NCBI GenBank assembly: GCA_036925085.1
Contig: JAUPFP010000003.1
Location: forward strand, 8,272,442-8,336,441
DNA: 64,000 nt
Source of the DNA: Brachycybe producta
Lineage: Eukaryota; Arthropoda; Diplopoda; Playtdesmida; Andrognathidae
Direction: 5' to 3'
The translations under genes were made by a program, and so were the position numbers. The notes below the pieces were generated by a model. The model did no database searches, was not told the origin of the DNA, and saw only the letters and a program-made list of their open reading frames with translations. Below are positions 53,166 to 64,000 of the stretch, piece after piece; position 1 is the stretch's first letter, and each line of letters opens with the position of its first letter.

Positions 53166-56100
53166 TGCCCAGTTGGGCATGTGTTGACTGTTGGTTCCCT
53201 GGCCTTGAACTTTGCCACTTGGGCCATGTAGTACCACACACGGTCCTCATGGCTCCACTTGCCTTTGTGGAAGCCAGCTGGACTTCCACGAGAGGTCTTG
53301 GCCTTCTTCCTCTCCAGATGACTGGCCACAGGTGGGGTGAGAGGGTGAGACGTTTCTGTCCCTGACTACCACCACCACTTGCTGTTGTGCTCTTCCAAGC
53401 AGCAGATACTGGAGGCTGGTTTTCCTTTTTCTCTGCTCTTCGGTCTCTTGGGAGTCCCAGACTCCTGCTCAAACACCCAGCCACCTCTGCGGGCAGACCT
53501 GTGACAATGCGGTCGGGGTTTAGGCCAGGCAGCACCTGGAGTCTCCTCAGGACGAGCAAGAATGTCAGACAGAAAGAAGGTCCATTGCCGGCAAAAACTT
53601 CGCCATGGCAGCTTCTTTCGCCTTAAGTTGAGCCTTTCTCATCGCAAGAGCCTTCATCCTTTCAATGTACTGAGCAGTGCCAAATTTTTTCTTGTTTTTT
53701 GAACTGTCTTTTCGGTACTGCTGGTAAGAGTACCTCCCGATGTGATATTGTTTCCTGTCGGCCATCAGATATCCATCTTGACAGCATCTGGTACTTTTGA
53801 CTCTTCCAGCGATCAAATCGGTCCTCTTCAGTCTCCCCGAAGGGTCGACCTCACTAGGATTTCCTTGAGCGGCCGGGATACCCTCACGGGATCTGGTCAC
53901 CGACCATTTATCCGCAGATGCCTGTTCTTTCCCGTCAGACTTCGAAGAGTCCTCTGAAGAGAGGGGTCGTTGGCCTCTCCACTGCCTGGAGACGTGCACC
54001 ACGGAATCCTCTGTGGTGTCCATCTCTGTCTGTGTCAATGGCGGCTCCCAGGGAGCCATCCCCGTTTTTCTCCACAAGGCTAGCCAATTCTAGCTGGCTT
54101 TGGTCCACGGAGCATTGAGTTTTGCCGTTAGAGCAGGCCTCCAAACCGGTGGCCACCTTTCCAACGAGCACACTCGAGCCCACTGGCTCCCCAATTGTAG
54201 GAAGCACCATGGGTCCCAACTGAATGGTCGCCCTCGGTGACTCCACGGTAGGAGTCGGCGTTAACGTCCCCACACGAACTCAAAATACAGAGGCGTCCAT
54301 GGAGACGGCTGAGCCAAAATAGCAGTTCCCACCAACAGTGAACCCAAAGGTCCTCCGTCGGCAAGGTCCGCAATGGCCTGCCTCAAAGTGTCGGCGGAGC
54401 ACCCAGGATCCGACTCCAACAGTCCAGCATCCCCAGATGCAATAGACTGAGGGAGGCGGAAGAACTGCTGCTCCCATCGTTGATTTTCTCCTCTGCCGTG
54501 TTGATCTGAAAGAAACCAAAAATCACTGTAAGAAAACGTCCTACTATGGTGGAAAGCGATTTCCATGGACTTACTGTGAAAAATTATTTTCTGACTGCGC
54601 AAGTACCATGGAATACGGCCACAACTGCCCCCAACAGTATCTGCACGGTCAGCACCGGCCAAAAACATGTTTGGCTCGTCCAAATACTGCGAATCTTGGT
54701 CTGTTACGATGGGCGGTGATTTCCATGGATTTTCACTGTGCGAAATCCCCTACCCTGTGAACCACGGTAAAAACCACCCCTCACAGGAGACGCACGGTTA
54801 GAACCGGCCAAACTTCTGTTTGGACCGTCGAAACCTTGCAACATCAGTTCAGTTTTGGAGGGAAGTGACTTCCACAGACTTTCACCATGCAAAATCACTT
54901 TCTGACCATGCAAACACTGTGGATCACGGTAAAAAGTCTAATGGTGCCTTCATGGGCAGAACCGGCCAAAATCACACTATGACCGTCCAAACTCTGCAGA
55001 ACTTGGTTCTAACCAAGCTTTACGGTGTTCAGGCAGTCAACCACTGTGATTTGGGTGGGCCCCAACGTGGTAGCATCACCATGACAACCATCATGGCGGT
55101 GCCTCCACGTATACCACGTGTAAGCGGTCAATGACTGCTTGACACATCAATTTACAGTTTAAATAAACTGCCATCAAGCAGAAAAGAAAGAATCCCCTAT
55201 AGCGACTTACTATTTGCCTGACATCGAGTGACTTCCAGCATTTTTGCTGATTTCGCCAGTAAATTTCTTAAAATTAACGGCCGGCATCTCTTTGTTCGTG
55301 AAAACAAACAAGATGGCGCTTAGCCGCTAATGTTACCGGTCAGAGGTGGTCTGATCAGAGGTGATCAGAGAGTGGAGAGATCACAGGTCAAATTTACTTC
55401 TGCAGACTTAATATTAGGTCTGCAGCCTAGATTTATGGATTTCTCCACCCAGTTCTCTCTGGATGACCGCCATCTGTCTGTGGCAGACAGGCAATGTCCC
55501 GTCCAGGGGTCATTGGGCATCCAACATATAATTTTCCTAACCCGGCCATCGTCCCACTCCAGGGATCGGCCCAATCTTTTCCGCCAGGGCAGGGGCTCAT
55601 AGAGTCTCTGGTGCTCTCTAGTGCTCACTGCTGCCTCAGGGGAAGCCTGCAACACCTCAAAAGCCTTCGGTTTCCTCAGTCGGAGGTTATACCGGGGCTG
55701 AGGCGCTTCCTCTGCCTCTGTCAGTAGACTCATTAGCCAAGATAGGCTGATTGGACGGTCCCGGAGGAACATCACCGTCCTCCACTGTTCTATCTGCCTT
55801 GGACTTGGCATCACTGGTCCCTTCAGAGTTCGACGAGGTGTCAGAGCCTCCCAGGCCATCTTCCTCACGAACTCCACATGTGGGAACGTACGGCTTCAAG
55901 TTGTCAACATGAAACCAGTCCCGCACTTTTCGACCATACCCATCTACGAATTCTACCTCATAGACCTGGACCACCGCACCCCGTTCAGCCTTATACACCC
56001 AATTCCATTTCTTGGCCTGTCCGAGCTTACCATACATATTTTTCATCTAGACCTTAATACCACACTGGTACAGGGGTGGCTTCACCCGGCCAGCATCGTA

Positions 56101-56830
56101 CTGGCTATTTTGTCTTTTCTGAACGGCCACCAAATTTTGGCGTGCACGCTCCTCCACAGCTTGCTGGTCAGGCAAGTCGCAGACCGGACTTTTAGGAAGA
56201 TTATCAATCTCCACTCCAACCTTGGCTCACGACCAAACAACAATTAGTACGGAGACGGTTCCGTGCTCTCCTGTACCGCAGTGTTGTAGGCCCCGACGGC
56301 GGGCCGTAACTTTTCCCACCAATCATGTTGGTCCTTGAGGGGATCAAGGTAACACTTGATGGTTTCCATTACGGTTACGTTCGTATGCTTTGTAAGCCCA
56401 TTAGCTTGCGGATGGTGGGCCATTGTGAAGTCCTGCGCTATATTACATTATTCTCGGAACTTTTGCAAAACCTTGCTACAGAACTGGGAACCATGATCAG
56501 AGATGAGTTGTCGGTGTGCCATACACCAACAAGATCTGATCCTTAAAAAATTGACAATGCAAGTGGCCATATCCCTTCATATGGCCTTCGCCATGCCGTA
56601 CCGGGTGAAGTCGTCAACCATGATCAATACATAGGTGACTCCACCCATGGAGAAAATGGCTAAACGGAGTCCATTCCCCAGGCATGAACTTGGTTCTCCG
56701 GAACTATCGGTTGCAAGGATCCTTGAGCTCTTGCTAACTGTCGTACTCTGACACACCAAACATGACAACATATTCGGTAGTATCACGTTTCAGACTGAAC
56801 CAGTAGAAACGAGTACATAACAGTTGGTTA
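53166..56830 (-). mobile_element. fragment E: decayed B/C-like Gypsy element, minus strand
   Basis: From high to low coordinates: integrase (about 56830-55690; RFYW, CLVCQSTTV, GGVTYVLIMVDDFTRYG and GYGRKVRDWFHVDNLKPY), integrase tail (to about 55340), a spacer with ACCGT-type repeats (55130-54490), and ORF3 (about 54280-53166; AEKKENQPP, MDTTEDSVVHVSRQW and YHIGRYSYQQ). No LTRs are visible. It is broken many times and is the oldest-looking member of the B/C lineage here. Confidence 0.82.
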
Positions 56831-56849
56831 CGTTGCCCTAAAACCACTT

Positions 56850-57155
56850 GCCATATGGAGATATTTGCCCTTATACCATTTGTCCTAAAAGGACAAACAT
56901 CCCTTTAGGACAAATGGTTTTAGGGCCAAAACATCCCTTTAGGGCAAATGGTTTTAGGGCAAAAACATCGCTTTTGAGCAAGTGGTTTTAGAGAACATTT
57001 CTAGGGTGAATAGTTTTAGGGCAAATGTCCCTTTAGGGCAAGTGGTTTTAAGGCAAATGCTCCTTTAGGACAATGGATTTATGGCAATTGTCTCTAGGGC
57101 AAATTGCTTTATGGCATCGTTGTAGGGCAAGTGTCTATTGGGCAAATATCACACA
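56850..57155 (+). repeat. TTTAGGGCAAATGG-type satellite
   Basis: About ten degenerate units of CCCTTTAGGGCAAATGGTTTT, some reduced to TTTAGGGCAA. The same family fills 63640-64000. Units are about 25-37 bp apart. Confidence 0.88.
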
Positions 57156-57283
57156 CTCCTATTGAGTTGATTCGAAAGTTGTATTGAGTTTAATATGACT
57201 AAGGAATACATGTATATCAACAAATACAGTAGTAACCATTTGAAATGAATTGGATAGGTTTATTTTAGAAATTTTTTAAAAAC

Positions 57284-57284
<1 letters not shown>

Positions 57285-57337
<53 letters not shown>
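57285..57337. repeat. (AT)n microsatellite
   Basis: A run of about 50 bp of AT dinucleotides abuts the left end of the inverted-repeat element that follows. Confidence 0.95.
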
Positions 57338-57338
<1 letters not shown>

Positions 57339-60300
57339 TAAGCCAGGTCTGTGTGCATGTGTGTGTGGGTGTGGGTGTCTGTCATCTAATGCTGGACAAA
57401 CACCTTTGTCGGAATTAATATAAATTTAAATAAATAACCGCTTTTTTCTCAAGGTCAACTATGTTGCACACTTCACATCCAAGAACCCCATGATATTAAA
57501 TTGAAGAGGGGAAAAGGTTGGAAAGTGTAGAGTGGGGAGAGAGAGAAACGTGGAGAGGAAAAAGTGGGAGGGGATGACTGAAATTGAAATGAAAGGAGTA
57601 AAAAAGGAACAAATGATGTGCATGCACACACCAGAGAAAATGAAAAACTCATTTTCTTTTTTAAATATAAAAAGGGGAGGGAATAATAGCAGCAAAATTA
57701 AACTACATGTACAGTTTATCACAGGCAATTGTGCACAGCATTAGAATTTCTTTTGCTCAGCCCTTTTATGAACGTCATCAATTTCTAATTGGTTTGTTAC
57801 TTGGTCTGACGTCATAAAAGGGCGGAGGAAAAGAAATTCTAATGCTGGGCACAATTACCTGTGAATTTTGCTCCCATCATTCATGACGGGTTACCCCACT
57901 AGTATGAAATACTTATTTCATGTTATGATGGTTTGTGTTTTATGTAATGGTTTATGTATATTGTCTTTTCAAAATTTATTACCTGTTTGTTTCCTGTCAA
58001 CAATATTTATGGTGGTGATGTGTTTTTTTTTCTCTATTGGTTGTTATGATTTCTTCAATGAATGTTCATTAAGGCATGTTACCTTTCTTTCTAACTTTTG
58101 AATCAAACTTTCTTGTGTTTTATTCATCCTTATTCACACCTGTTATGAGTCTTTATGACCATGATGTGTTTTTATGAAGTTAATTTTATCAGCAGACACA
58201 TTACTCATATTACACCTGTTGCACTTCATTTTACAATATTAATTGTTGGGTGTTTTGTTTTAAAATTAAATTATAGATTTTTTTCAATACCTAACATTCC
58301 TACTCATAAATGTAATTTACCCTTCTTGATGCCACTATGATTCTTTTATTATAGGCCTACATATTACACATGCTTTTTTGGTAATTCTCTGATGTTCAGT
58401 TTTATTAGTCCATCTGCAATATCTTTTTGTTTGTTACTTTTTTCATGTTTTCTTGATCTTTTTCAATTCCTGGTAAATATGTCTACATGTGTGGGATTCA
58501 TACATGTAGACACGTGTGAATCCCTTTGTCTGTCATCCTTTTATGTTTTTAATAATTAAACAAACATAATCACAAATAACACTGCTAATGGTCAGTTTTT
58601 GTTCATTTTTTACATTTTTGTTGATTCAGTTTTTATTGATGTTCTGGTCTCCAGGTTGTAACCTGTTAGATGATTTTGGGGTTAAAAATTTAGTTAGGTT
58701 ATTTTAGACACATGAACACAAAACATGATGATATTAAGCACAGTCTAAACAGTTCCAGTTTTTCCAAAAAAGGTTTGAAAGGTTAATATTTCCGACAGTA
58801 AACATGGAATTTCATGCAAAATGTCTGTTTTTGAAGGTTCACGTGGGGATCTTTGAAACACCAGTCGACAGCCTCATGATGATGGTCCAATTTTTAATGG
58901 AAACACAAATTGCCTAAATCATCACAAAAATTTCATCAAAGTATTAGTCTGCTTTTCTGAACATTCCTATTTTATCCCAGGTTTCCCATAAAGTTCCACT
59001 TTTGGGTGAAGACAACATGTTCTAACTTTTGTTTGCAAATGTTTTTGTCCATACTATACTTTGATTTCTATTTGTATTTCAAACACTAGCACTTGCAAGA
59101 GTGAGCAATTAGTACTTGTAATATTTTAAAACATGTCAGTTGTTATTTTTATTGTAACTAACTGGCCTAAAAGTTCCCTGTTTTTTTCCATCCAGTAACT
59201 AACCTAACAATCTTTCTAACCTGTTATAACCCTACTAAAACATCTGTAATCAAAATTTAAGCATCTCATTGTGAACATTGTTAAACCAATCAATATAACC
59301 CTTGAACATCAAAAATACATCACATTTTCACTATTTTCATAAAATACCATGTTCAACATTAATTCAACATCATTAAATTTTCTTTTACATGCATAGAAAT
59401 ATTTCAACATAAATATTATCATTAAAATAAAAGATTAACTACAATTTCCAGTATATTGTGATTATATTATGTTGGAACTGGAATGCAAGTTTGTAAAAGA
59501 CACCCTTAATGTGTGTCCTACTTTACCTGTATCCTGTTCAAGAATATCTTCTAATTGTATTGAACCCTGTTAAATATCGTTTTTTTTGGTAACACCTTAA
59601 ATTCCTTTACATTGTTTTTCAAGCCCTATAAAATGTAACTCAATTTTGTTCGTTTTTGTACTTGAAATAAAAGAAGTTAAAGAAAGCAACGAGTTCTAAA
59701 GTTTATTCAAACTTTCTATACAGAATCACCATGCGACCATTGATGATTAACAACATACAGTATTATTACTAGTGGGGTAACCGTCATAAATGACGGGAGC
59801 AAAATTCACAGGCATTTGTGCCCAGCATTAGAATTTCTTTTCCTCTGCCCTTTTATGAAGTCAGACCAAGTAACAAATTCAATTAGAAATTGATGACGTT
59901 CATAAAAGTGCTGAGCAAAAGAAATTCTAATGCTGGGCACAATTGCCTGGGATAAACTGTAGTTTAATTTTGCTACTATTATCCCCTCTCCTTTTTATAT
60001 TTGAAAGAGAAAATGAGTTTTTCATTTTATCTGGTGTGCGCATGCGTGTCATTTGTACCTTTCTTACTCTTCATTTCAATTTCAGTTCCCCCTCCCCCTG
60101 TTTTCTCCCTCCATGTTTCCTTTCTCTCTCTCTCTCTCTCTCGCTCCCTCCTCTACACTTTCCAACCTTTTCCCCTCTCCAATTTAATGTCATGGGGTTC
60201 TTGGATTGGGAGAGTGCAACATATAGTTGGCCTTGAGAAAAAAAGCAGTTCATTTATTCATTTAAATTTATATAAATTCCGACCTGTTTCAAGGTTTGTA

Positions 60301-60341
60301 CAGCGTTATCACAGAGAGACACACACGCACACAGACCTGGA

Positions 60342-60345
<4 letters not shown>
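57338..60345. mobile_element. long inverted-repeat element, about 3.0 kb
   Basis: The left arm (57338-57903) and right arm (59768-60345) are inverted copies about 570 bp long. The outer ends read TTAAGCCAGGTCTGTGTGC and TTAATCCAGGTCTGTGTGC. Each arm also holds its own internal inverted repeat: GCATTAGAATTTCTTTT near 57740, with its complement about 100 bp further on. The 1.86-kb interior (57904-59767) is AT-rich with no recognisable gene; a possible AATAAA lies near 59666. This is the form of a foldback or long-TIR DNA transposon without transposase. Both outer ends abut (AT)n runs. Confidence 0.78.

Positions 60346-60422
<77 letters not shown>
60346..60422. repeat. (AT)n microsatellite between two inverted-repeat elements
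   Basis: This is an uninterrupted AT dinucleotide run of about 77 bp. It separates the 3.0-kb element from the palindromic element. Confidence 0.97.
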
Positions 60423-60425
<3 letters not shown>

Positions 60426-62185
60426 CTATTCCACACTAATTCAACCAAAGGTGTTGCTCAGTCATCTCAGATATTAATTTAAAAAATCACAACACAAGTA
60501 GAACATAAAAAAATACTCTAACTTTTTTTGTTTTTCAATCTGGCCATAATTTTTGGAGAATCGGCCCTTTGAAGTTTCACTGTTTTACTGAAAGTGATGC
60601 GAATTCAAAAAATGCTAACTCCAATACTACTTAACATAAAAGAATGGTTAATAGCTCAAAATAAACGTGTTAACAGTGGGAAGAAAAGAGTACTTAATAA
60701 TTTTTTCATAACTTTAAAATTTAGGGTGTCAAATTACATGTTCAATTTCTTGCATTTTGGTCAAATTTGAACCCATTTTAGGCCGTGTTGGGGTTAAAGG
60801 TCAGAGTTCATATTTTTTGCAGTTATGCACTTGGGTCTACTCTAGTGTGTTCCACTATTACTTTCATTGAACTATGACTGCAACATAATAAAAAAATTAA
60901 CCAAAACTTCGAAAAAAACAATTTGGGTGACCTTTGACCCCGATTTTCGCCCTGTTTTGGTCCACTTACAAAAAAACTAATTATGCTATGTGAAAGTTCA
61001 TTACATTTCCTTTCGAGTGATGTAAAAACCATAGATGACATTTTACAGGTGAAGAAGTGACAATTTTTTAAAGTTTGAAAAATATGTTTAACTTTTAATA
61101 TAAATTGTAACAAATATATGCATAATGCATACTGCATTAAATATATGCAAATTAAAAAACCTGTAGAATACATAGGATATAATACAATACATCAATGTTT
61201 TTAATGTATAAACTTTAAATTGGTCACTTTTTTAAAAAAGGTATAGGTGGAGAGAACTCATTTTTATATAGTAATACATATACTTGTGAAAGTCACTAAA
61301 ATGTATAAGCCGTGTGTAATGCTGTGTATACAGTGTATGTATAATACATATGCATATACAATACATGTATGTATGTATTTTATATGAAAAGTGACCAATT
61401 GAAAATTTATAAATTAAAAATTGAAATGATTAAGTGTTTATTGCATTATAGATTATGTTATCTACACGTTTTTGAATTTGCATATGTTTAATTCACATAT
61501 TTTTTTGTTACAATTTATATAAAAAGTTAAAAATATTTTTCAAACTCTAAAAAATTGTCACATCTTCACCTGTAAAATGTCATCTATGGTTTTTACATCA
61601 CTGGAAAGGAAATGTAATGACCTTTCACATAGCATAATTAGTTTTTTTGTAGGTGGTATCGGGGTCAAAGGTCACCCAAATAGGATTTTTCAAAGTTTTG
61701 GTTAATTTTTTTATTATGTTGCAGTTATAGTTCAATCAAAGTAATAGTGCCTCATACTAGAGTAGACCCAAGTGTATAACTGGAAAAAGTATGAACTCTG
61801 ATCTTTGACCCCAACACGGTCTTAAACGGGTTCAAATTTGACCAAAATGCTAAAAATTGAATGTGTAATTTGACACCCTAAAGTTTAAAATAATGAAAAG
61901 ATGATTAAGTACTCTTTTCGTCCCACTGTTAATACGTTTATTTTGAGCTATCAACCGTATTTGTGTCTTTAGTAGTTTTGGAGTTAGCATTTTTTGAATT
62001 TGCATCACTTTCAGCAAAACAGTTAAACTTCAAAGGGCCAATTCTCCAAAAAGTATGGCCCAATTTCAAAACAAAAAAAGTTTGAGTATTTTTTTATGTT
62101 CTAGTTGTGTTATGATTTTTTACATTAACATCTGTGATGATCAAGTAACAAAATTTGAAATTTTGGTTGAATTAGTGTGGAATGG

Positions 62186-62188
<3 letters not shown>
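60423..62188. mobile_element. palindromic element, about 1.77 kb, with 0.8-kb arms
   Basis: The left arm (about 60423-61235) and right arm (about 61380-62188) are inverted copies. The outer ends read GAGCTATTCCACACTAATTC and GAGCCATTCCACACTAATTC. Paired blocks run all the way in, for example CCAAAACTT, AACCATAGATGACATTTTAC and AATTGGTCACTTTT. The spacer is about 145 bp. The arms differ by scattered changes and small gaps. There is no coding capacity. Both ends abut (AT)n runs, as in MITEs that target TA microsatellites. Confidence 0.85.
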
Positions 62189-62247
<59 letters not shown>

Positions 62248-62254
62248 TATATAC

Positions 62255-62342
<88 letters not shown>
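62189..62342. repeat. (AT)n microsatellite, about 154 bp
   Basis: A long AT dinucleotide run, interrupted by a few ACAT units near 62240-62270, abuts the right end of the palindromic element. Confidence 0.97.
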
Positions 62343-62347
<5 letters not shown>

Positions 62348-63150
62348 ATTAGTTATAGTTAATTGATATATTTTTCAAAATGCAATATTCCAACTATCAT
62401 TATTTTATCGAAAATCATACGAGGAGTACCAGTTGTCATTTTGACCTCAGATTCATTTTGATCTGATGTTTTCTCTCATTGATATATTTCCCACAATTTT
62501 CCAATCCACAAATTTTTTATCCTTTATATATTAATATCCATATTTTATATTTTATATTTTATATCCATATTACATTATTTAATATTTTTATTAATATATT
62601 ATTTTCACTTATTTCCAGTATTTTGTGCTTTTTACTATTATGAATCACAAAGTGATTCAGAAGTTTTAGATAAGTTGGTTAGCGTAGCTCAGCATACAAT
62701 TAGCTCTAGTGTGGGGGTTTAGGTGTGTTACTGCAATCCCAGAGAGAGTGGACAGTGGCAACTTAGTCTTTTGCAGGGCCCAATGGTTTTAATGACAGAT
62801 TGGTGGATGCTTGTAGTCGGGTGGGGGTTCAGGTTTTTGAGTGGAGAGCAACCATGGTAGGTTTCAGGGGTGAATGGAGTCATGATGGAGTGCATTCTAA
62901 CACTCGGGCAGGACAAGTAGTTGGTAAAAAAAGATAGGAGAATTTATTGATCATTTTAGTGTAGTGTTGAGGTGGTGGGTGGTATTAGGAAAAGGGGGAT
63001 TATGGCAATGAATTATGTGAATAACTTTTTTCAGGAATTAATGCTGATAGAATGAGAGGGTCCTGTAGAATCCTAGCTCAATCACAACTTCTGACTGCAA
63101 ATCCCTGCTCTAGAGATGCTGCAGTGAAAATAAATTTCCCGCAAGGGACA
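62343..63150. other. unassigned
   Basis: The first 300 bp are AT-rich with short TTTTATAT repeats. The rest has normal composition but no recognisable gene. It may include upstream sequence of the LINE fragment that follows. Confidence 0.4.
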
Positions 63151-63159
63151 GTTATAAAT

Positions 63160-63650
63160 AAAAATATGAAAATCATAGTTGTACATTGCAGAAGTTTACG
63201 GAGAAAGGTACCTGACTTCTTCACGGCCATCGAAGATTCAGACTCAAATACTACTTGGAACGGAGTCATGCCTGGACTACAGTGTTAGTAATGGAGAGGT
63301 GTTCCCATCTAACATTCCAATATATTGTAGGGACATACTGGGTTTGGTTTGTTTTATAGCAGTTTCAAATTTTCTTAACAGGCAAAGGGAACAGGCGTTT
63401 GAGACTGGGAAAAAGGTATTTTTAATCTTTTTCTATCACCCACCAGGATCTTCAATTAGCTTTATAGCTGCCTTTCGCTCATGTCTCGATGCCCTTCATC
63501 ATGCAGATAATAACCCAGCTATAATTTTAGCAGGTGATATTAACTTTCCAAACATAAACTGTAAACTTTGTTCAATTAGTGGTGGGAATGTTGTTACTTT
63601 AGATGTTTCATTTTTGGAAAGTTTGGATATTTACTCCATGGAACAGGGGC
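63160..63650 (+). pseudogene. LINE APE endonuclease fragment
   Basis: The segment encodes the start of an APE-type LINE endonuclease: IIVVHCRSLRRKV, then GTESCLD and NGEVFPSNIPIY, then FYHPPGSS, and ILAGDINFPNI with the catalytic GD-x-N block. The first two blocks are in different frames (change near 63230). The GGGV block is damaged. It resembles ORF2 of the LINE at 1990 but is clearly a different copy. It ends where the satellite begins. Confidence 0.72.
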
Positions 63651-64000
63651 AAATATACCTTTAGGGTAAATAATTTTAGTTTCAAACATTCTTTTAGGAC
63701 AAATGGTTTTAGTTTGAAACATCCTTTTAGGACAAACGGTTTTAGTTTCAAACATCCCTTTAAGACAAATGTCTCTTTCAGGCAAATGGTTTTATTTTCA
63801 AACAATATTTTAGGGCAAATGTACCTTTATGCCAAATGGCTTGTTTCAAACATCCTTTTAGGGCAAATGGTTTTAGTTTCAAATATCATTTTAGGGAAAA
63901 TGTATCTTTAGGGCAAATAGTTTGTTTCAAACATCCTTTTAGGGCAAATGGTTTTATTTTCAAACATCCTTTTAGTTTAGGGCAAATAGTTTTAGTTTTA
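63640..64000 (+). repeat. TTTAGGGCAAATGG-type satellite, runs off the window
   Basis: About nine units of CTTTTAGGACAAATGGTTTT followed by AGTTTCAAACATC, with a spacing of about 36-40 bp. Same core as 56850-57155 but with an added TTTCAAACATCC block. It continues past the window end. Confidence 0.9.

Noticed and set aside
56850-57155. Interstitial telomere array
   Set aside because: TTTAGGG is present only as part of a longer degenerate unit, never as a pure head-to-tail array.
60254-60448. Tyr/Ile repeat protein frames at the (AT)n runs (also 62055-62366)
   Set aside because: They are translations of the AT dinucleotide repeat.

Overview
The window looks like repeat-rich, intergenic DNA from an animal, most likely a marine invertebrate. 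The signs are a CR1-type LINE, a tyrosine-recombinase element, a tRNA-derived SINE, MITEs, microsatellite-bounded foldback elements and several Gypsy-type LTR retrotransposons. TATA boxes, AATAAA signals and splice-like sites are eukaryotic. I found no intact host gene, no rRNA and no CRISPR; the only tRNA-like sequence is a SINE head. The organism is an inference, since no species-diagnostic gene is present.

Layout. About 0.9-4.86 kb holds a decayed + strand CR1-type LINE with an esterase-like ORF1 and an endonuclease/RT ORF2. About 6.1-6.5 kb is an LTR-like block on the minus strand. An AT-rich repeat (6.65-7.16 kb) and an 86-bp tandem repeat (8.23-8.64 kb) lead to a tyrosine-recombinase element with open segments at 9.0-10.9 kb. 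An array of hairpin-forming repeats follows to 11.94 kb.

From 11.94 to 45.24 kb lies a nested set of Gypsy-type fossils. An old minus-strand element (A) is split in three by two much younger + strand elements of one lineage: B (17247-29844) and C (31003-43370). B and C each have nearly identical LTRs (803 and 790 bp) and 4-bp target duplications. Both carry Gag with a zinc knuckle, then Pol (protease, RT, RNase H, integrase), then a third coding region (ORF3) whose C-terminal block also occurs in A and in fragment D. Their leaders hold arrays of short perfect hairpins at about 72-bp spacing. C also carries an antisense LTR fragment inside its protease region that looks like an inserted strong-stop cDNA.

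From 45.2 to 57 kb are a MITE family with 7-bp target duplications (one copy sits inside the tRNA head of a SINE), a decayed C-like 3' part (D), a small Ulp1-type protease plus PHD-like fragment, and an old minus-strand assemblage (E plus an A-like Gag). From 57.3 to 62.3 kb two long inverted-repeat elements sit end to end, bounded by (AT)n runs. The window closes with a LINE endonuclease fragment and a TTTAGGGCAAATGG-type satellite that also occurs at 56.85-57.15 kb.

The strongest candidates for something undescribed are the periodic, co-varying leader hairpins of B and C, the ORF3 protein block, the strong-stop-like insertion in C, and the small tRNA-head-inserted transposon.
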